The translations under genes and the position numbers were made by a program. Shown here piece by piece: positions 34,140 through 43,815 of a stretch of DNA of 64,000 nt. The notes under the pieces were generated by a model that saw nothing but the letters and a program-made list of their open reading frames with translations, was not told the origin of the DNA and did no database searches. How positions within the stretch are numbered: position 1 is the first letter of the stretch; each line of letters opens with the position of its first letter. The stretch covers positions 2,852,001 to 2,916,000 of the forward strand of contig NZ_JAGYHC010000001.1 in NCBI RefSeq assembly GCF_019837165.1, written 5' to 3'. This DNA comes from Virgibacillus sp. NKC19-3. GTDB taxonomy: Bacteria; Bacillota; Bacilli; Bacillales; Amphibacillaceae.

Positions 34140-34209
34140 TTAGCCGGCCTATCCCTAAAAGAACATTATCTGGTTATTAGTATATCATAAATTTGGTGAA
34201 AATAACCAT

Positions 34210-34785
34210 GAAAAGGGAACATTTGTTTTACTTATTTTTAAATACTCCTCGAGCTGATACATCTATCATCGTTATACTATTTTGTGAATACCCTTCCCCT
34301 TTTTCCGGTTTTCTTTGATTTACAATATACTACAAGCCTCTAGTGCTTGTATAATTTAGTATATGCTACCGTTTTTTTGATTCGTAATGCAAATGACGGG
34401 AGAAAAGTAGAATCTTGGCAAATGGCAGGGTTTTAGTCAGTGTAGTATTCTTGTTTTGCTTGGTTTTCCCTATATCGAGCCCATGAAATGAATGTTTATA
34501 CCAACTTTCTATCAATGTATACATAGAAGCTTGTAGATTTATGTGTTTTAAACTGCCTGTGCTTACGTAGGGAGGTCGTCTATCTGTCATACTTCTTGCT
34601 GTTTCTAAAATGAGGAAGTAACGAAGAAATGACAGATTGGGAACACAGAAACTTGATACATAACCAACTCCTTATTCGCTTGACCATTGGAACACATTCC
34701 TGCTATTCTAAGTCCATCATGAACGGAATACTGCTTGTAAAGCTTTTACCATTAATGACGCTGCGCTTCCTTGGAGGTTTGTGTT
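34210..34785. other. Intergenic stretch without a confident gene
   Basis: AT-rich. A minus-strand frame of about 100 codons (34366 to about 34680) is open, ends with SRHLHYESKKR, and contains one ATG at 34590 but no ribosome site. I do not recognise it. TATAAT-like sequences occur near 34350. No repeat family member is seen. Confidence 0.35.
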
Positions 34786-35922
34786 TTGAACGCTATCCTA
34801 AATAAATTAAAAAACATGACACCGATACAAATTGGGTTTTATATTGTCCTTGTCATTTGCTTTGTGGTATCGATTATTTTTGTAACACATAATCATGCAC
34901 ACTATGACTCTCCAATTGCTAAAGTCACCGAAGCTAATCTAGTCAATACGGAAGAAGTGACAGATATAAATGACAATCAGGATAAACGGTTTATGCAAGA
35001 TATTATGGCGGAATTACAAAATGGACAGGCTAAAGGACAGCAAATCCATTTAGAAAACGAGTATTCATCATCTGGAGCATATGACCAGGAATATGAAGTT
35101 GGAGACGAACTGTTTGTTTCGATCGATGAAAACAAAGAAGATAACAATCTAACCGGCAGCATAACGGATGTAAAACGAGATAAATACATTGTGTTTGTTG
35201 CTTGGATTTTTATTTTTGTCTTGCTCATCGTTGGGAAAAAGCAGGGGTTATTTTCAATCATCAGTTTAGCCGTTAATGCTACGCTGTTAACCTATGCTTT
35301 GGATGTTTATGTGAATACGGAGAGCATGCGTTTATTGTGGGTATGTGGGATAAGCGCTGTTTTATTCACCGTGATTTCGTTGTTAATCGTGAACGGTTTT
35401 AATGAAAAAACCTATACAGCCATTATTTCAACGCTACTTGGTACGTTTCTATGTCTTGCCATCACTTACTTTGTTCTATGGATTACTTCCGAAAACGGAC
35501 TCCGATATGAAGAAATGGAATTTCTGACCAGGCCTTATAAAGCTGTTTTCTTGGCCGGATTATTACTCGGATCGTTGGGGGGCGTTATGGATATCGCCAT
35601 CACCATTGCCTCCTCCATTTTTGGGTTGTATGAATCAAATCATCAGATATCTATTCGCGAACTGAAAACATCAGGAATGAATATTGGCAAAGATATTATG
35701 GGAACAATCACCAATATTTTATTTTTCGTCTATATCAGTGGCTCCATCCCAATGCTTATTTTATATTTTAATAACGGTTCTCCCGTGGTATTTTCTCTTT
35801 CTATGAACCTTTCATTGGAATTAGCCAGAGCTTTGGCGGGTGGAATTGGTATCGTGTTAACCATTCCAATCGGTGTATACACAGCAATATTTTTCGTAAA
35901 ACGAAAGAAGGCGAAATCATGA
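34786..35922 (+). CDS. YibE/F family membrane protein (first of pair)
   Basis: This 378-aa protein begins MNAILNKLKNMTPIQIGFYI. It has a membrane helix (about 12-34), then an extracytoplasmic beta-rich domain (about 45-130, with NEYSSSGAYDQEYEVGDELF). About seven further membrane segments include GGVMDIAITIASSIFGLYES, the conserved block of YibE/F proteins. TTG with GGAGG eight bases upstream is the likely start. Its stop overlaps the next gene's start by four bases. Function of the family is unknown; transport is likely. Confidence 0.85.
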   Translation: MNAILNKLKNMTPIQIGFYIVLVICFVVSIIFVTHNHAHYDSPIAKVTEANLVNTEEVTDINDNQDKRFMQDIMAELQNGQAKGQQIHLENEYSSSGAYDQEYEVGDELFVSIDENKEDNNLTGSITDVKRDKYIVFVAWIFIFVLLIVGKKQGLFSIISLAVNATLLTYALDVYVNTESMRLLWVCGISAVLFTVISLLIVNGFNEKTYTAIISTLLGTFLCLAITYFVLWITSENGLRYEEMEFLTRPYKAVFLAGLLLGSLGGVMDIAITIASSIFGLYESNHQISIRELKTSGMNIGKDIMGTITNILFFVYISGSIPMLILYFNNGSPVVFSLSMNLSLELARALAGGIGIVLTIPIGVYTAIFFVKRKKAKS

Positions 35923-36698
35923 ATGTACTAGTTGTTCTCGCAATTATATTATTCGTATTAATGGCTCTGATCGGCGGGGGGAAAGGAATAAGATCCTTCG
36001 TGGCACTTTTCCTAAATTTTGGTGTGCTCCTGCTTACCATCATTATCATGAGCATTCCAACCATTAATCCGCTTATTCCGACACTCATGGCATGTACGGT
36101 GATCAGCTGTATCAATCTGTTTTACATTAATGAAGTAAACCGTAAAACAAAAACAGCCTTTCTTTCTACTATGATCACGATAGTCCTGTTGCTCTTTTTT
36201 ATTATTATGGTGACAGAAAAAGCAAAAATCCAAGGATTCGGAGAAGAAGAAACGGAAGAAATCAGCGCATTTTCCCTTTATGTCGGAGTCGATTTTGTAA
36301 AAGTTGCTGCTTGTATGATCATTATGAGTGCAATCGGCTCGATTATAGATGTTGCTATTTCGATAGCCTCGCCGATCAACGAAATATATCGCCATAATCC
36401 ATCCATTAGTAGGAAAGCATTATTCACTTCCGGATTGAAGATTGGTCGTGACATTTTGGGAACCGATACGAATACATTGTTTTTCGCCTTTTTTGGGAGT
36501 TATCTCGGGCTATTGATATGGTTTAAAGATTTATCTTATACATTTGGTGAAATTATCAATTCCAACGTATTTAGTGCGGAAATAATCAATATTCTTTGTG
36601 CTGGTATTGGTGTAGCATTAATTATACCAATTACAGCCTGGATTACGTCGTACTCATTGGTAAAACAAGAGAGAAAAAGTAAGGGGATACGTAAATAG
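35919..36698 (+). CDS. YibE/F family membrane protein (second of pair)
   Basis: This 259-aa protein has seven predicted membrane segments and no large soluble domain. IGSIIDVAISIASPINEIYR and FTSGLKIGRDILGTDTNTLF match the corresponding blocks of its upstream partner, so the two are paralogous halves. The ATGA overlap implies translational coupling. The pair probably forms one complex. Function unknown. Confidence 0.85.
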   Translation: MNVLVVLAIILFVLMALIGGGKGIRSFVALFLNFGVLLLTIIIMSIPTINPLIPTLMACTVISCINLFYINEVNRKTKTAFLSTMITIVLLLFFIIMVTEKAKIQGFGEEETEEISAFSLYVGVDFVKVAACMIIMSAIGSIIDVAISIASPINEIYRHNPSISRKALFTSGLKIGRDILGTDTNTLFFAFFGSYLGLLIWFKDLSYTFGEIINSNVFSAEIINILCAGIGVALIIPITAWITSYSLVKQERKSKGIRK

Positions 36699-36828
36699 GA
36701 TGCATGATCTCGGTATAACATAAGAACCGCTATTCATGATTATAAAATGTAAACGGATCACCTGCTAAATGAGATGGTCCGCTTACATAAGATATTTTAA
36801 GTTTGTTACTTTTGACACGAAAAATATA

Positions 36829-37010
36829 AACTGCGACGTAATGTGCAATTCTCATCGCCATTTGGTGTTAATTGCGAATATAATTTAACGCCAGAAACCG
36901 AAATACTAGCAGAGGAAATACATGGATACGCCTGTGGGAAACGATTAGCCTAGGCGAGACCCCTCAGCGCGAGGAGGCTCATCAGCCGCCTTTTGGTGCG
37001 CAAAAAATGC
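36829..37010. repeat. Dispersed GC-rich intergenic repeat (core copy 5)
   Basis: The 342-base gap holds no gene. AACTGCGACGTA (36829-36840) is the inverse of the motif beside copy 1. The block 36890-37010 (ACATGGATACGCCTGTGGGA, GGAGGCTCATCAGCCGCC, GGTGCGC) parallels the core at 4852-4990 in the same orientation. Confidence 0.55.
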
Positions 37011-37040
37011 CTCAATGAATATTTCAGGTTATTATTTTAC

Positions 37041-38468
37041 TTAGGATGGCATTCCGAGTACAGACTTAACTTCTAAATACTCGTCGATACCGTAATCTCC
37101 CCATTCGCGGCCAACGCCTGATTCTTTATAGCCTCCAAATGGAGCAGAGAAATCTGCTTTGGCATTATTGATGGTAATTCTTCCAGCTCGCAGACGTGAA
37201 GCTACTTTTTTGAGTTTCTCCTCATCCTCGCCGAATACATACCCAGCTAGTCCGTATACCGTATCATTGGCTATTTCAATGGCTTCATCGAGGTCCTCAT
37301 ATGTGATAATTGACATGACAGGTCCAAAAATCTCTTCCTGGGCAATTACCATATCATTTCTCACATCGGTGAAGACAGTCGGTTTCACATAATAACCTTC
37401 CTCCAGGCCTTCAGGTTTTCCGGTACCGCCTGCAACGAGAGTAGCTCCCTCATCCATACCTTTTTCAATATAGCTCTGGACACGATCCCATTGTTTCTTG
37501 GATACAAGTGGACCAACAACACTATTTTCATCATTTGGATCCCCAACTAAGAATGTAGGTAATGTTTCTTTGACTGCTTCTATAAAATTATCATGCATCG
37601 AACGTGGAATCAGGGTACGCGTCGCGGCTGTACAAACCTGACCAGTATTCATCAGAACATTAGAGACAGCTGTTTTTGCAGCCTTCTTCACATCGGCATC
37701 TTCAAGGATAACAAGTGGTGATTTCCCGCCAAGCTCAAGCGCAACTTTCTTAATCGTCTTGGCAGCATTTTCCGATACCTTTTGTCCAACTGCCCCAGAG
37801 CCGGTAAATGATACAAGATCAATCCCGGGATGAGAGCTGATGCCATTGCCAATTGTTTCTCCTGTACCATTCACAAGATTAAAAACCCCTTTTGGTACAC
37901 CAGCCGTTTCAAAGATTTCTGCTAGAAGAATAGCAGCATATGGGGTAAGCTCTGCGGGCTTCAGAACAACCGTGTTTCCAGCTGCCAATGCACCGGCCAA
38001 TTTCGTAGAGGTTTGGTTTGTTGGGAAATTCCATGGTGTAATCAAACCACTGACCCCAACTGGTTCTTTTGCAACCAGTGAATCTCCACGCTTTTCTGTG
38101 AATTCAAAATCTCTTAGCAGTTTTGCTGTTTCCCTAAAATGCTGCAACCCCATGTTATAGTGAACTTTTTCAGTCATAGAGACTGGAGAACCTAGCTCCT
38201 CCTTGATGACCTCAATCAACTCATCTTTGCGATTCTCATATTCCCTTGCAATACGTTCAAGCAATTCTGCTCGGTATTCCTTCGTTGTTGTTGAAAATGA
38301 AGGAAAAGCATCCCTTGCTGCTTTTACCGCACGATCCAGATCTTCTTTCGTTCCGAGGCTAATACGTCCAGTTACTTCCTCCGTGGCTGGGTTAATTACC
38401 TCTTCCGTCTCAGAACCTGTGGACTCCATCCATTTACCATTAATATAGTGTCTTGTATAATCACGCAT
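37041..38468 (-). CDS. Aldehyde dehydrogenase family protein
   Basis: This 475-aa enzyme begins [20 protein letters not shown]. It shows [37 protein letters not shown] with the general base Glu, and catalytic Cys in [15 protein letters not shown]. It ends [20 protein letters not shown]. It belongs to the broad NAD(P) aldehyde dehydrogenase superfamily, distinct from the two others in this window. No neighbour suggests a substrate. AAGGGGGAG precedes the ATG. Confidence 0.9.
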   Translation of the reverse strand: MRDYTRHYINGKWMESTGSETEEVINPATEEVTGRISLGTKEDLDRAVKAARDAFPSFSTTTKEYRAELLERIAREYENRKDELIEVIKEELGSPVSMTEKVHYNMGLQHFRETAKLLRDFEFTEKRGDSLVAKEPVGVSGLITPWNFPTNQTSTKLAGALAAGNTVVLKPAELTPYAAILLAEIFETAGVPKGVFNLVNGTGETIGNGISSHPGIDLVSFTGSGAVGQKVSENAAKTIKKVALELGGKSPLVILEDADVKKAAKTAVSNVLMNTGQVCTAATRTLIPRSMHDNFIEAVKETLPTFLVGDPNDENSVVGPLVSKKQWDRVQSYIEKGMDEGATLVAGGTGKPEGLEEGYYVKPTVFTDVRNDMVIAQEEIFGPVMSIITYEDLDEAIEIANDTVYGLAGYVFGEDEEKLKKVASRLRAGRITINNAKADFSAPFGGYKESGVGREWGDYGIDEYLEVKSVLGMPS

Positions 38469-38536
38469 GTGATCTCCCCCTTTTTAAGGATGTAAAGTTC
38501 GTTTATAGAGGACATTTCCCTGATTGGTCTAGTCCT

Positions 38537-38578
38537 AAACAAAATGACTCCAGCAACGATGCCAGAGTCATTTTGTTT
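38537..38578. terminator. Terminator after ltaS
   Basis: Perfect 14-base arms AAACAAAATGACTC (38537-38550) and GAGTCATTTTGTTT (38565-38578) lie 54 bases past the ltaS stop. Confidence 0.75.
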
Positions 38579-38631
38579 ATTAAAGATGTCTATTTTCAAG
38601 AATACCGTTCAAATTTATCAGCACCCTTGAA

Positions 38632-40578
38632 TTACGATTCATCTTCTTCCTCTTCTTCATTTCCCCCGTAGAAATAATCATTATGATCTACAGGTTCCCA
38701 ATCCTCATTCGGCGTGTAGAAACGTAATAGATCTCCATACATTACTTCATCTGACAATTCCAACTCTCGAACTGCAGTTTCACGCTGTTCCTTCATCTCT
38801 TCTGTTGGTTCCTCGATCTCTTCTTTCGTTTCATTATCATAATACACACCGTTAACGTAACTGTATTCTTCTGTCATAAAGTCACCATTTCGAAATGGAA
38901 CAAAATCCTTGTGGTCCTCCGAGAACAAGTCTGTACCAAACTGAATATAATCTTCGGAATCAATACCCAAAAGATGTAATAACGTCGGCACAACATCCAC
39001 CATACCAGCATATTCATGATTTGTGCCTTGTCCTTCAACACCCGGCACACGAATCATATATGGGACGCGTTGTAATTCTGCATTCTTAAGTGGCGTGATC
39101 TCTTCATCCATGATTTCACCCATTGCTCGATTATGGTTATCTGAAATACCATAATGATCCCCGTAAAGCATAATGATGGAATCCTCATACAATCCCGCTT
39201 CTTTCAAGTCATCAAAGAATTGTTCCAAAGCTTCATCCATATAGCGTGCGGTTTGGAAATAACGGTCAACCGAACCATCACCCGTTTCTGCTGGATCAAT
39301 TGTAGCTTCCTCTTCATCAATTAAATAGGGGTGATGATGAGTTAATGTCATCATATGCGCATAAAACGGCTCATCCATATCTTCAAGTAAAGGAATTGAT
39401 TCCTCCAAGAATGGCTTATCTTTTAGCCCATAGTTAATGACGTTATCTTCACTCATATCATAGTAACTAGAATCATAGAACTCATCAATTCCTAGATATT
39501 TGTAAACTTCATCCCGATTCCAAAATGATTTATCATCTCCGTGGAAAACAGCACTTGTATAATCCTGTTGCTGATTCATAATAGCAGGCAAGGATTGATA
39601 CGTATTGCTTCCTTTGGTTACAAACGCAGCACCTTGAGGTAACCCATACTGCGACGTATCCATAATTAATTCCGCATCCGCAGTTTTTCCTTGTTCCGTC
39701 TGATGGAAGAAATTATCAAAATACGTAAAGTCCTGGCTCTCATCATTGACCAATGAATTTAAGAATGGCGTTACTTCCTCTCCATGTAGCTCATAATTGA
39801 TTAAAAAGGACTGAAATGACTCCAGGTGTATTTTAATGACATTTTTGCCTTCCCCTTCTCCAAAATAATCCGGATTTGGTTCTGCATATTTACTATCCGT
39901 ATAATTTTCAACTTCTGTTAGATCACTGCTATCAGCTAAAACACGTCTTGTGGAGGTTTCAGCACTTTGAATAGCGTCATGAATTAAGAAATTATAGACA
40001 CCAAGATATTTCACTACATAATTACGGTCAAACGTACGTTCCAATAATTGTGGACGGTCTGCTTCTGCCAAACCAAGGTTCACCGTAAAAACCACAACAC
40101 CCGCCATTAATACCATAACCGGTTTACGGATCTGCATACGTGTTGGTGACCAATTTGTACGCATCTTTACAAATAATACGATCAAAATAATTAAATCTAC
40201 GGTATACAACAGGTCATGTATCATTGCTAAATCTGCAATACTACTACCCAAACTACCGAAATTACTTGTTTGAAATAGCGTCGGTATGGTAATAAAATCA
40301 CTATTAGCACGATTGAAAACCACATTTGCATACAGTATAAACGTTAATATCGTGTCAATAATAATAACCCATATTCCCGCTCTTCTGCCTTTAACAAACA
40401 ATGCCAATCCCAGAAAAATCAATCCGGAACTGAGTGGATTAAAGAATAATAGAAATTCCTGTATCCCATTGCTTACACCTAAACTAAATTCTACTGAATA
40501 TATAATATACGTTTTTATCCAAAAAAGCACTACAGCGATCGCAAAGAACCCCATCTTCGTAGATAAAAATTTCTTCAC
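38632..40578 (-). CDS. ltaS: Lipoteichoic acid synthase
   Basis: This roughly 648-aa enzyme has five membrane segments in the first 190 residues, then an extracellular sulfatase-type domain. The catalytic Thr (about residue 299) lies in EQGKTADAELIMDTSQYGLP; metal ligands appear in IKIHLESFQSF and MLYGDHYGISDNHNRAMG. LtaS polymerises glycerol-phosphate from phosphatidylglycerol to build lipoteichoic acid. The C-terminus is very acidic (EEEEDES). GTG at 40578 has GGTGGAG upstream; a GTG three codons earlier has no room for a site. Paralogues such as YfnI and YqgS exist in Bacillus, so this may not be the only one. Confidence 0.92.
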   Translation of the reverse strand: MKKFLSTKMGFFAIAVVLFWIKTYIIYSVEFSLGVSNGIQEFLLFFNPLSSGLIFLGLALFVKGRRAGIWVIIIDTILTFILYANVVFNRANSDFITIPTLFQTSNFGSLGSSIADLAMIHDLLYTVDLIILIVLFVKMRTNWSPTRMQIRKPVMVLMAGVVVFTVNLGLAEADRPQLLERTFDRNYVVKYLGVYNFLIHDAIQSAETSTRRVLADSSDLTEVENYTDSKYAEPNPDYFGEGEGKNVIKIHLESFQSFLINYELHGEEVTPFLNSLVNDESQDFTYFDNFFHQTEQGKTADAELIMDTSQYGLPQGAAFVTKGSNTYQSLPAIMNQQQDYTSAVFHGDDKSFWNRDEVYKYLGIDEFYDSSYYDMSEDNVINYGLKDKPFLEESIPLLEDMDEPFYAHMMTLTHHHPYLIDEEEATIDPAETGDGSVDRYFQTARYMDEALEQFFDDLKEAGLYEDSIIMLYGDHYGISDNHNRAMGEIMDEEITPLKNAELQRVPYMIRVPGVEGQGTNHEYAGMVDVVPTLLHLLGIDSEDYIQFGTDLFSEDHKDFVPFRNGDFMTEEYSYVNGVYYDNETKEEIEEPTEEMKEQRETAVRELELSDEVMYGDLLRFYTPNEDWEPVDHNDYFYGGNEEEEEDES

Positions 40579-40728
40579 TTTCTCCACCTCATAATTAATT
40601 ATATTTTAATTTAATGCTTCATATTCGAATAAATTTTTATTATACGCCCAACGACGTAAAAAGGCAACATGAAATTTTTGGTGGTTTGTCTCCTCATTAG
40701 CGCCACCATGCGAAAATGGTGAGGTACC

Positions 40729-41010
40729 CTATAAAAATTCATCTATGATCCTTTTAAATGAAAAAACGTATTCTCCATTAGCTTGCACAAATTCCCCTTC
40801 GCTACTAGATCGATAAACGATTCCAACAATAATTAGCGCAGCATACCCCGTAAATAAAACATAATAAATACTATGTGCGTTTAACGCAACAAGTTCACAC
40901 CATATTCCATAAATAGTACTGCAATAATAATGGCTAATCACATCGGAAAGCATCTGAAAGAAAAAGCAAATGTTCCAATACATTGAGTCTGCTTTCATGC
41001 AAAACCACAT
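40729..41010 (-). CDS. Hypothetical small membrane protein, 93 aa
   Basis: The ORF contains two hydrophobic stretches (about 8-22 and 45-67, VLFTGYAALIIVGIVYRSS) and a hydrophilic C-terminus ending FKRIIDEFL. GAGG lies four bases before the first ATG. A later Met (MLSDVISHYY) is an alternative. I recognise no family. It lies between ltaS and repeat copy B. Coding status is plausible but unproven. Confidence 0.4.
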   Translation of the reverse strand: MWFCMKADSMYWNICFFFQMLSDVISHYYCSTIYGIWCELVALNAHSIYYVLFTGYAALIIVGIVYRSSSEGEFVQANGEYVFSFKRIIDEFL

Positions 41011-41152
41011 ATAGCCTCGTTAAGAGAGGATTTATAATGACATTTTTCAGAAAGAATAACTTTTCATTTTTTCATAAGTTTTCATTTCGTATAAAGCTTA
41101 TCTCATTTTATGTTAGCAGTTCTAGAGGTATGAAACAAGTAAAAAGGATTTT

Positions 41153-41424
41153 TAGGAACAAAGGCGCATGGCGCCCGGTTAGCAACGTACAAACTGGAAC
41201 ACTTCGCAGTGAGATTAGATGAACTTGACTTATCACTAGTAGTGGTGAAAGCCAAAGTGAATCTTATGCTTGGAAAGCGAAAAGGAAACACGGCGAGGTA
41301 CGAGCCGATGTTGACTTATCGTAATGGAGAATTGTGAAGTTTGCTAGTTGCTGGGCGCTGGAGCCGGATGTGGCTACTTTTGGAAATCAAATTATCCACA
41401 AGCAAATAATTTTATAATTTCCTA
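41153..41424. repeat. 271-bp dispersed repeat, copy B (candidate structured RNA element)
   Basis: Nearly identical to 9980-10250 and in the same orientation. Outer stem GCGCCCGG (41171-41178) with CTGGGCGC (41351-41358) keeps pairing through a G-U where copy A has A-U. The inner hairpin TCACTA/TGGTGA also keeps pairing by a wobble. It ends 39 bases beyond the 3' end of the next minus-strand gene. Confidence 0.8.
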
Positions 41425-41462
41425 GGTAGTAAAAAAAATAAGCCTGCTATATGCACGCTTTC

Positions 41463-41711
41463 TTAACTAACACTACGTATTATTTGTCTTTTTACCTTTG
41501 TTCTCATTAATGATTCTACTAAAATAAATTTCTGATCCAATTTCCGAAGGTTTTGCTGTAATCCAGATAAATCCGTTTCTATTTCGTTTACCCGATTTTC
41601 TGTTTTTAAAATAAGTTGATTCACATGATTGCCATTTTCCCTTATATCTTGCATTTCCTCCATCATCCCCGTAAAGCGTTCCAGCAATTCCTCCAACATT
41701 TCTCTGGTCAA
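41463..41711 (-). CDS. Small coiled-coil protein, 82 aa
   Basis: This soluble protein begins TREMLEELLERFTGMMEEMQ after a TTG start with GGAGG nine bases upstream. The ATG three codons earlier is too close to that site. Residues 30-65 form heptads (NHVNQLILKTENRVNEIETD), and the C-terminus is basic (MRTKVKRQIIRSVS). It resembles the ORF at 42079-42354 in design, not clearly in sequence. Function unknown. Confidence 0.6.
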   Translation of the reverse strand: MTREMLEELLERFTGMMEEMQDIRENGNHVNQLILKTENRVNEIETDLSGLQQNLRKLDQKFILVESLMRTKVKRQIIRSVS

Positions 41712-41912
41712 TACATACATCCTCCTTTGCAATACATAAAGATTAGCATTGGCTAAGGAAACACTACAAGAGTATTTCGAATTATCTTCGTGTCTGAAAT
41801 AGGTCAAATTATCCTTAATTCATATGAAAATGAGTTCATAGTGAAACAACTGAAACCTATAAATAGGAATTCAGCGAGTTTTATTGATCATCCATTATAA
41901 CATTTCATTTCT

Positions 41913-42025
41913 TTACTGATTCAGGGATACGGCTTGTTTAACATCATGTATAACAGGCCCAAAGGATTCTAAATCACTTTGGATATTTTCATTACTTCAT
42001 TTTGTTTTTCTATGTTTGTGTCAAT
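41913..42025 (-). pseudogene. Possible broken coiled-coil ORF
   Basis: Between the two coiled-coil genes, one frame reads IDTNIEKQNEVM and, after a shift, another continues ENIQSDLESFGPVIHDVKQA to a stop at 41913. The pieces look like one former small protein disrupted by a frameshift. There is no start codon with a ribosome site. Weakly supported. Confidence 0.25.
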
Positions 42026-42078
42026 GGAGGAAAATGTGAAATAGTAATGGAAAAAATCAGCCCGCAAGAATGCACGTT

Positions 42079-42354
42079 TCAATTGGCTTCTTCCTGAAGA
42101 ATTGTAATTTCTGCTCTTGCTTGTAGTAGATCATCCGAAAGCACGGTAACTTTTTTATCCAGGATATGGATATCATGTCTCATTTCTTTCATTTCCGTTT
42201 CCATATTTTCTACTCTTGTTTCTATATTTTCTACTCTTGTTTCTATATTACCAACCCTTGTCTCTATGGTCCCTACTGTCTCTTTAACCTCATTTAAACT
42301 TTCTCCTAATTCTTTCATCATTAAAAATAAATCCCTATTTGAAATATCAGCCAT
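42079..42354 (-). CDS. Coiled-coil protein with tandem heptads, 91 aa
   Basis: This 91-aa protein begins MADISNRDLFLMMKELGESL. Residues 23-55 are four near-identical seven-residue repeats (TVGTIETRVGNIETRVENIE and onward), encoded by 21-base DNA repeats around 42195-42260. The rest is also coiled coil. AGAGGAGTGAG precedes the ATG. A Spo0A-like TGTCGAA (42431-42437) lies 77 bases upstream. No family recognised; a structural or scaffold role is possible. Confidence 0.65.
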   Translation of the reverse strand: MADISNRDLFLMMKELGESLNEVKETVGTIETRVGNIETRVENIETRVENMETEMKEMRHDIHILDKKVTVLSDDLLQARAEITILQEEAN

Positions 42355-42430
42355 ACATTCTCACTCCTCTCATTTGTTTATTAAGTGTAGCACCACTTCT
42401 ATATCCAAACAACCGAACAAAAGGTGAAAT

Positions 42431-42437
42431 TTCGACA
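42431..42437 (-). promoter_or_regulatory. Spo0A-like box upstream of coiled-coil gene
   Basis: TTCGACA on the plus strand equals TGTCGAA on the coding strand of 42079-42354. Motif match only. Confidence 0.25.
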
Positions 42438-42450
42438 GAAAGGGACAGGC

Positions 42451-42486
42451 AAAATGCCATTTCCTCCTAGGAGAAAATGGCATTTT
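42451..42486. terminator. Hairpin terminator downstream of the ureohydrolase gene
   Basis: Perfect arms AAAATGCCATTT (42451-42462) and AAATGGCATTTT (42475-42486) lie about 100 bases past the stop at 42589. Confidence 0.6.
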
Positions 42487-42588
42487 AGCGTAGTTTTACG
42501 CCTATAAAACGCAATATTAACCATATTACAATTTTCTTCATTATTCCATAAGAAAACCGCTCCCGATCAAGGAAACGGCTCTGTCATT

Positions 42589-43551
42589 TTATTCGTTCTG
42601 TTTCCGTAACATGTTTCCGGCCAATGCATAAAGCACAGCATAGGTAACAAAATGCGAGGAGTTATCATTTATGTCTTGTTGTGGATAAACTTCCACATAA
42701 TCCATTCCACGGATACCGAGTTTGGCAAATTCATGAACAAGTTCAAGCAGTTCAAAGGAGGTTATCCCGTTTCCATCAACCGGTCCCCCTGGATTAAAAG
42801 CAAAATCAAGCACATCACTGCAAATACTTAAATAGACAGCTTCTGTTCCTTCACTTGCAATATCATATGCTTGTCGTGCTAACGCTGGCAAATCATTTTC
42901 ATTGCCGGATTTACGGACATCCCTTACGGAAATCGTTGCTGCACCAACCTCTTTTGCATATTTTCCCGTTTCAGGTTTATTACGTGGTCCATGAATGCCC
43001 ATATGGACAATACTTTCATTGCGCACACTTTCGCTTTCATAAATGCGGTGAAAAGGCGTGCTGCGCGCATATAAATCACCTTCATAATCGGGATGGTTAT
43101 CATAGTGCGCATCCAAATGAATGATCCCCACCTGTCCATCAATCTCTTCACTTAAGGCCTTTACAATCGGGTATGTTATCCCATGATCCCCACCAAATGC
43201 AACAGGGAATGTATTCGTTTTCCAAACATCACTTGCAACATTTTCAATACGGCGCATTGTTTCAATCGTATCTGCAGGAACCACATCGACATCACCTAAG
43301 TCACCTACAGCATAATGTGCTAATACATTGATATCATTTAATTCGGGCAGGTATCCTGAATAACGAGCCGAATTCAATCGAATCACTTTTGGGCCCAATT
43401 CAGCGCCTGTATAGTCCCCCCATGTGACAGAGCCTTCCCAAGGGACTCCGTATATCAACACATCTCTATCATTCGTACTATCATCCTTCAAATTAACTTT
43501 TCTACCACCTAAAAAACAAGGTGTATTGCCATAAATTCTTTCTTGACTCAA
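42589..43551 (-). CDS. Ureohydrolase (agmatinase/arginase family) with altered metal ligand
   Basis: This 320-aa protein shows the family motifs GGDHGIT (His123) and HLDAHYDNH (Asp147, His149, Asp151). The third motif, normally SxDxDxxDP, reads SICSDVLDFAF, so one metal-binding Asp is Cys244 while Asp246 remains. Ureohydrolases split guanidino compounds (agmatine, arginine, guanidinobutyrate, formiminoglutamate) with two Mn ions. The substitution implies a changed metal site, and the substrate is uncertain. It stands alone with no polyamine or histidine genes nearby. ATG at 43551. Confidence 0.85.
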   Translation of the reverse strand: MSQERIYGNTPCFLGGRKVNLKDDSTNDRDVLIYGVPWEGSVTWGDYTGAELGPKVIRLNSARYSGYLPELNDINVLAHYAVGDLGDVDVVPADTIETMRRIENVASDVWKTNTFPVAFGGDHGITYPIVKALSEEIDGQVGIIHLDAHYDNHPDYEGDLYARSTPFHRIYESESVRNESIVHMGIHGPRNKPETGKYAKEVGAATISVRDVRKSGNENDLPALARQAYDIASEGTEAVYLSICSDVLDFAFNPGGPVDGNGITSFELLELVHEFAKLGIRGMDYVEVYPQQDINDNSSHFVTYAVLYALAGNMLRKQNE

Positions 43552-43781
43552 TGTGGTATCACTCCTTATTTATATCGAATGTGTGAAAAATGACTTTTAC
43601 TTGGATATGTCGACGTAAAACATTTTCATCTGCTTCGTTTTTACAGTTCCGGTTCAATCACATATCTTAACGTTTATACCCTTTTTTTCACTTTTAAAAC
43701 ATTTTCTGAAGGATAACTGCTGGCTCCACTGAAAACGATAACGACCCTTTGAAGGGGACTTCTGATATGACGACCGACATC

Positions 43782-43811
43782 AAAAGCGACACCTAAAATG
43801 ATGTCGCCTTT
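43782..43811 (-). terminator. Terminator of the murQ-ABC operon
   Basis: AAAAGCGACA (43782-43791) pairs with TGTCGCCTTT (43802-43811) directly after the last permease gene. Confidence 0.65.
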
Positions 43812-43815
43812 AACC

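Noticed and set aside
34366-34590. Minus-strand 74-codon frame ending HLHYESKKR
   Set aside because: No ribosome site and no recognised family; the open frame extends upstream without a start, so it could be a relic but cannot be supported.
40983-41222. Plus-strand frame starting MTFFRKNN with a fair ribosome site
   Set aside because: It reads into repeat copy B, whose counterpart at 9980 has no such gene; most likely chance.
42195-42260. Short direct DNA repeats resembling an array
   Set aside because: They are 21-base units in frame with protein heptads, without unique spacers, so not CRISPR.
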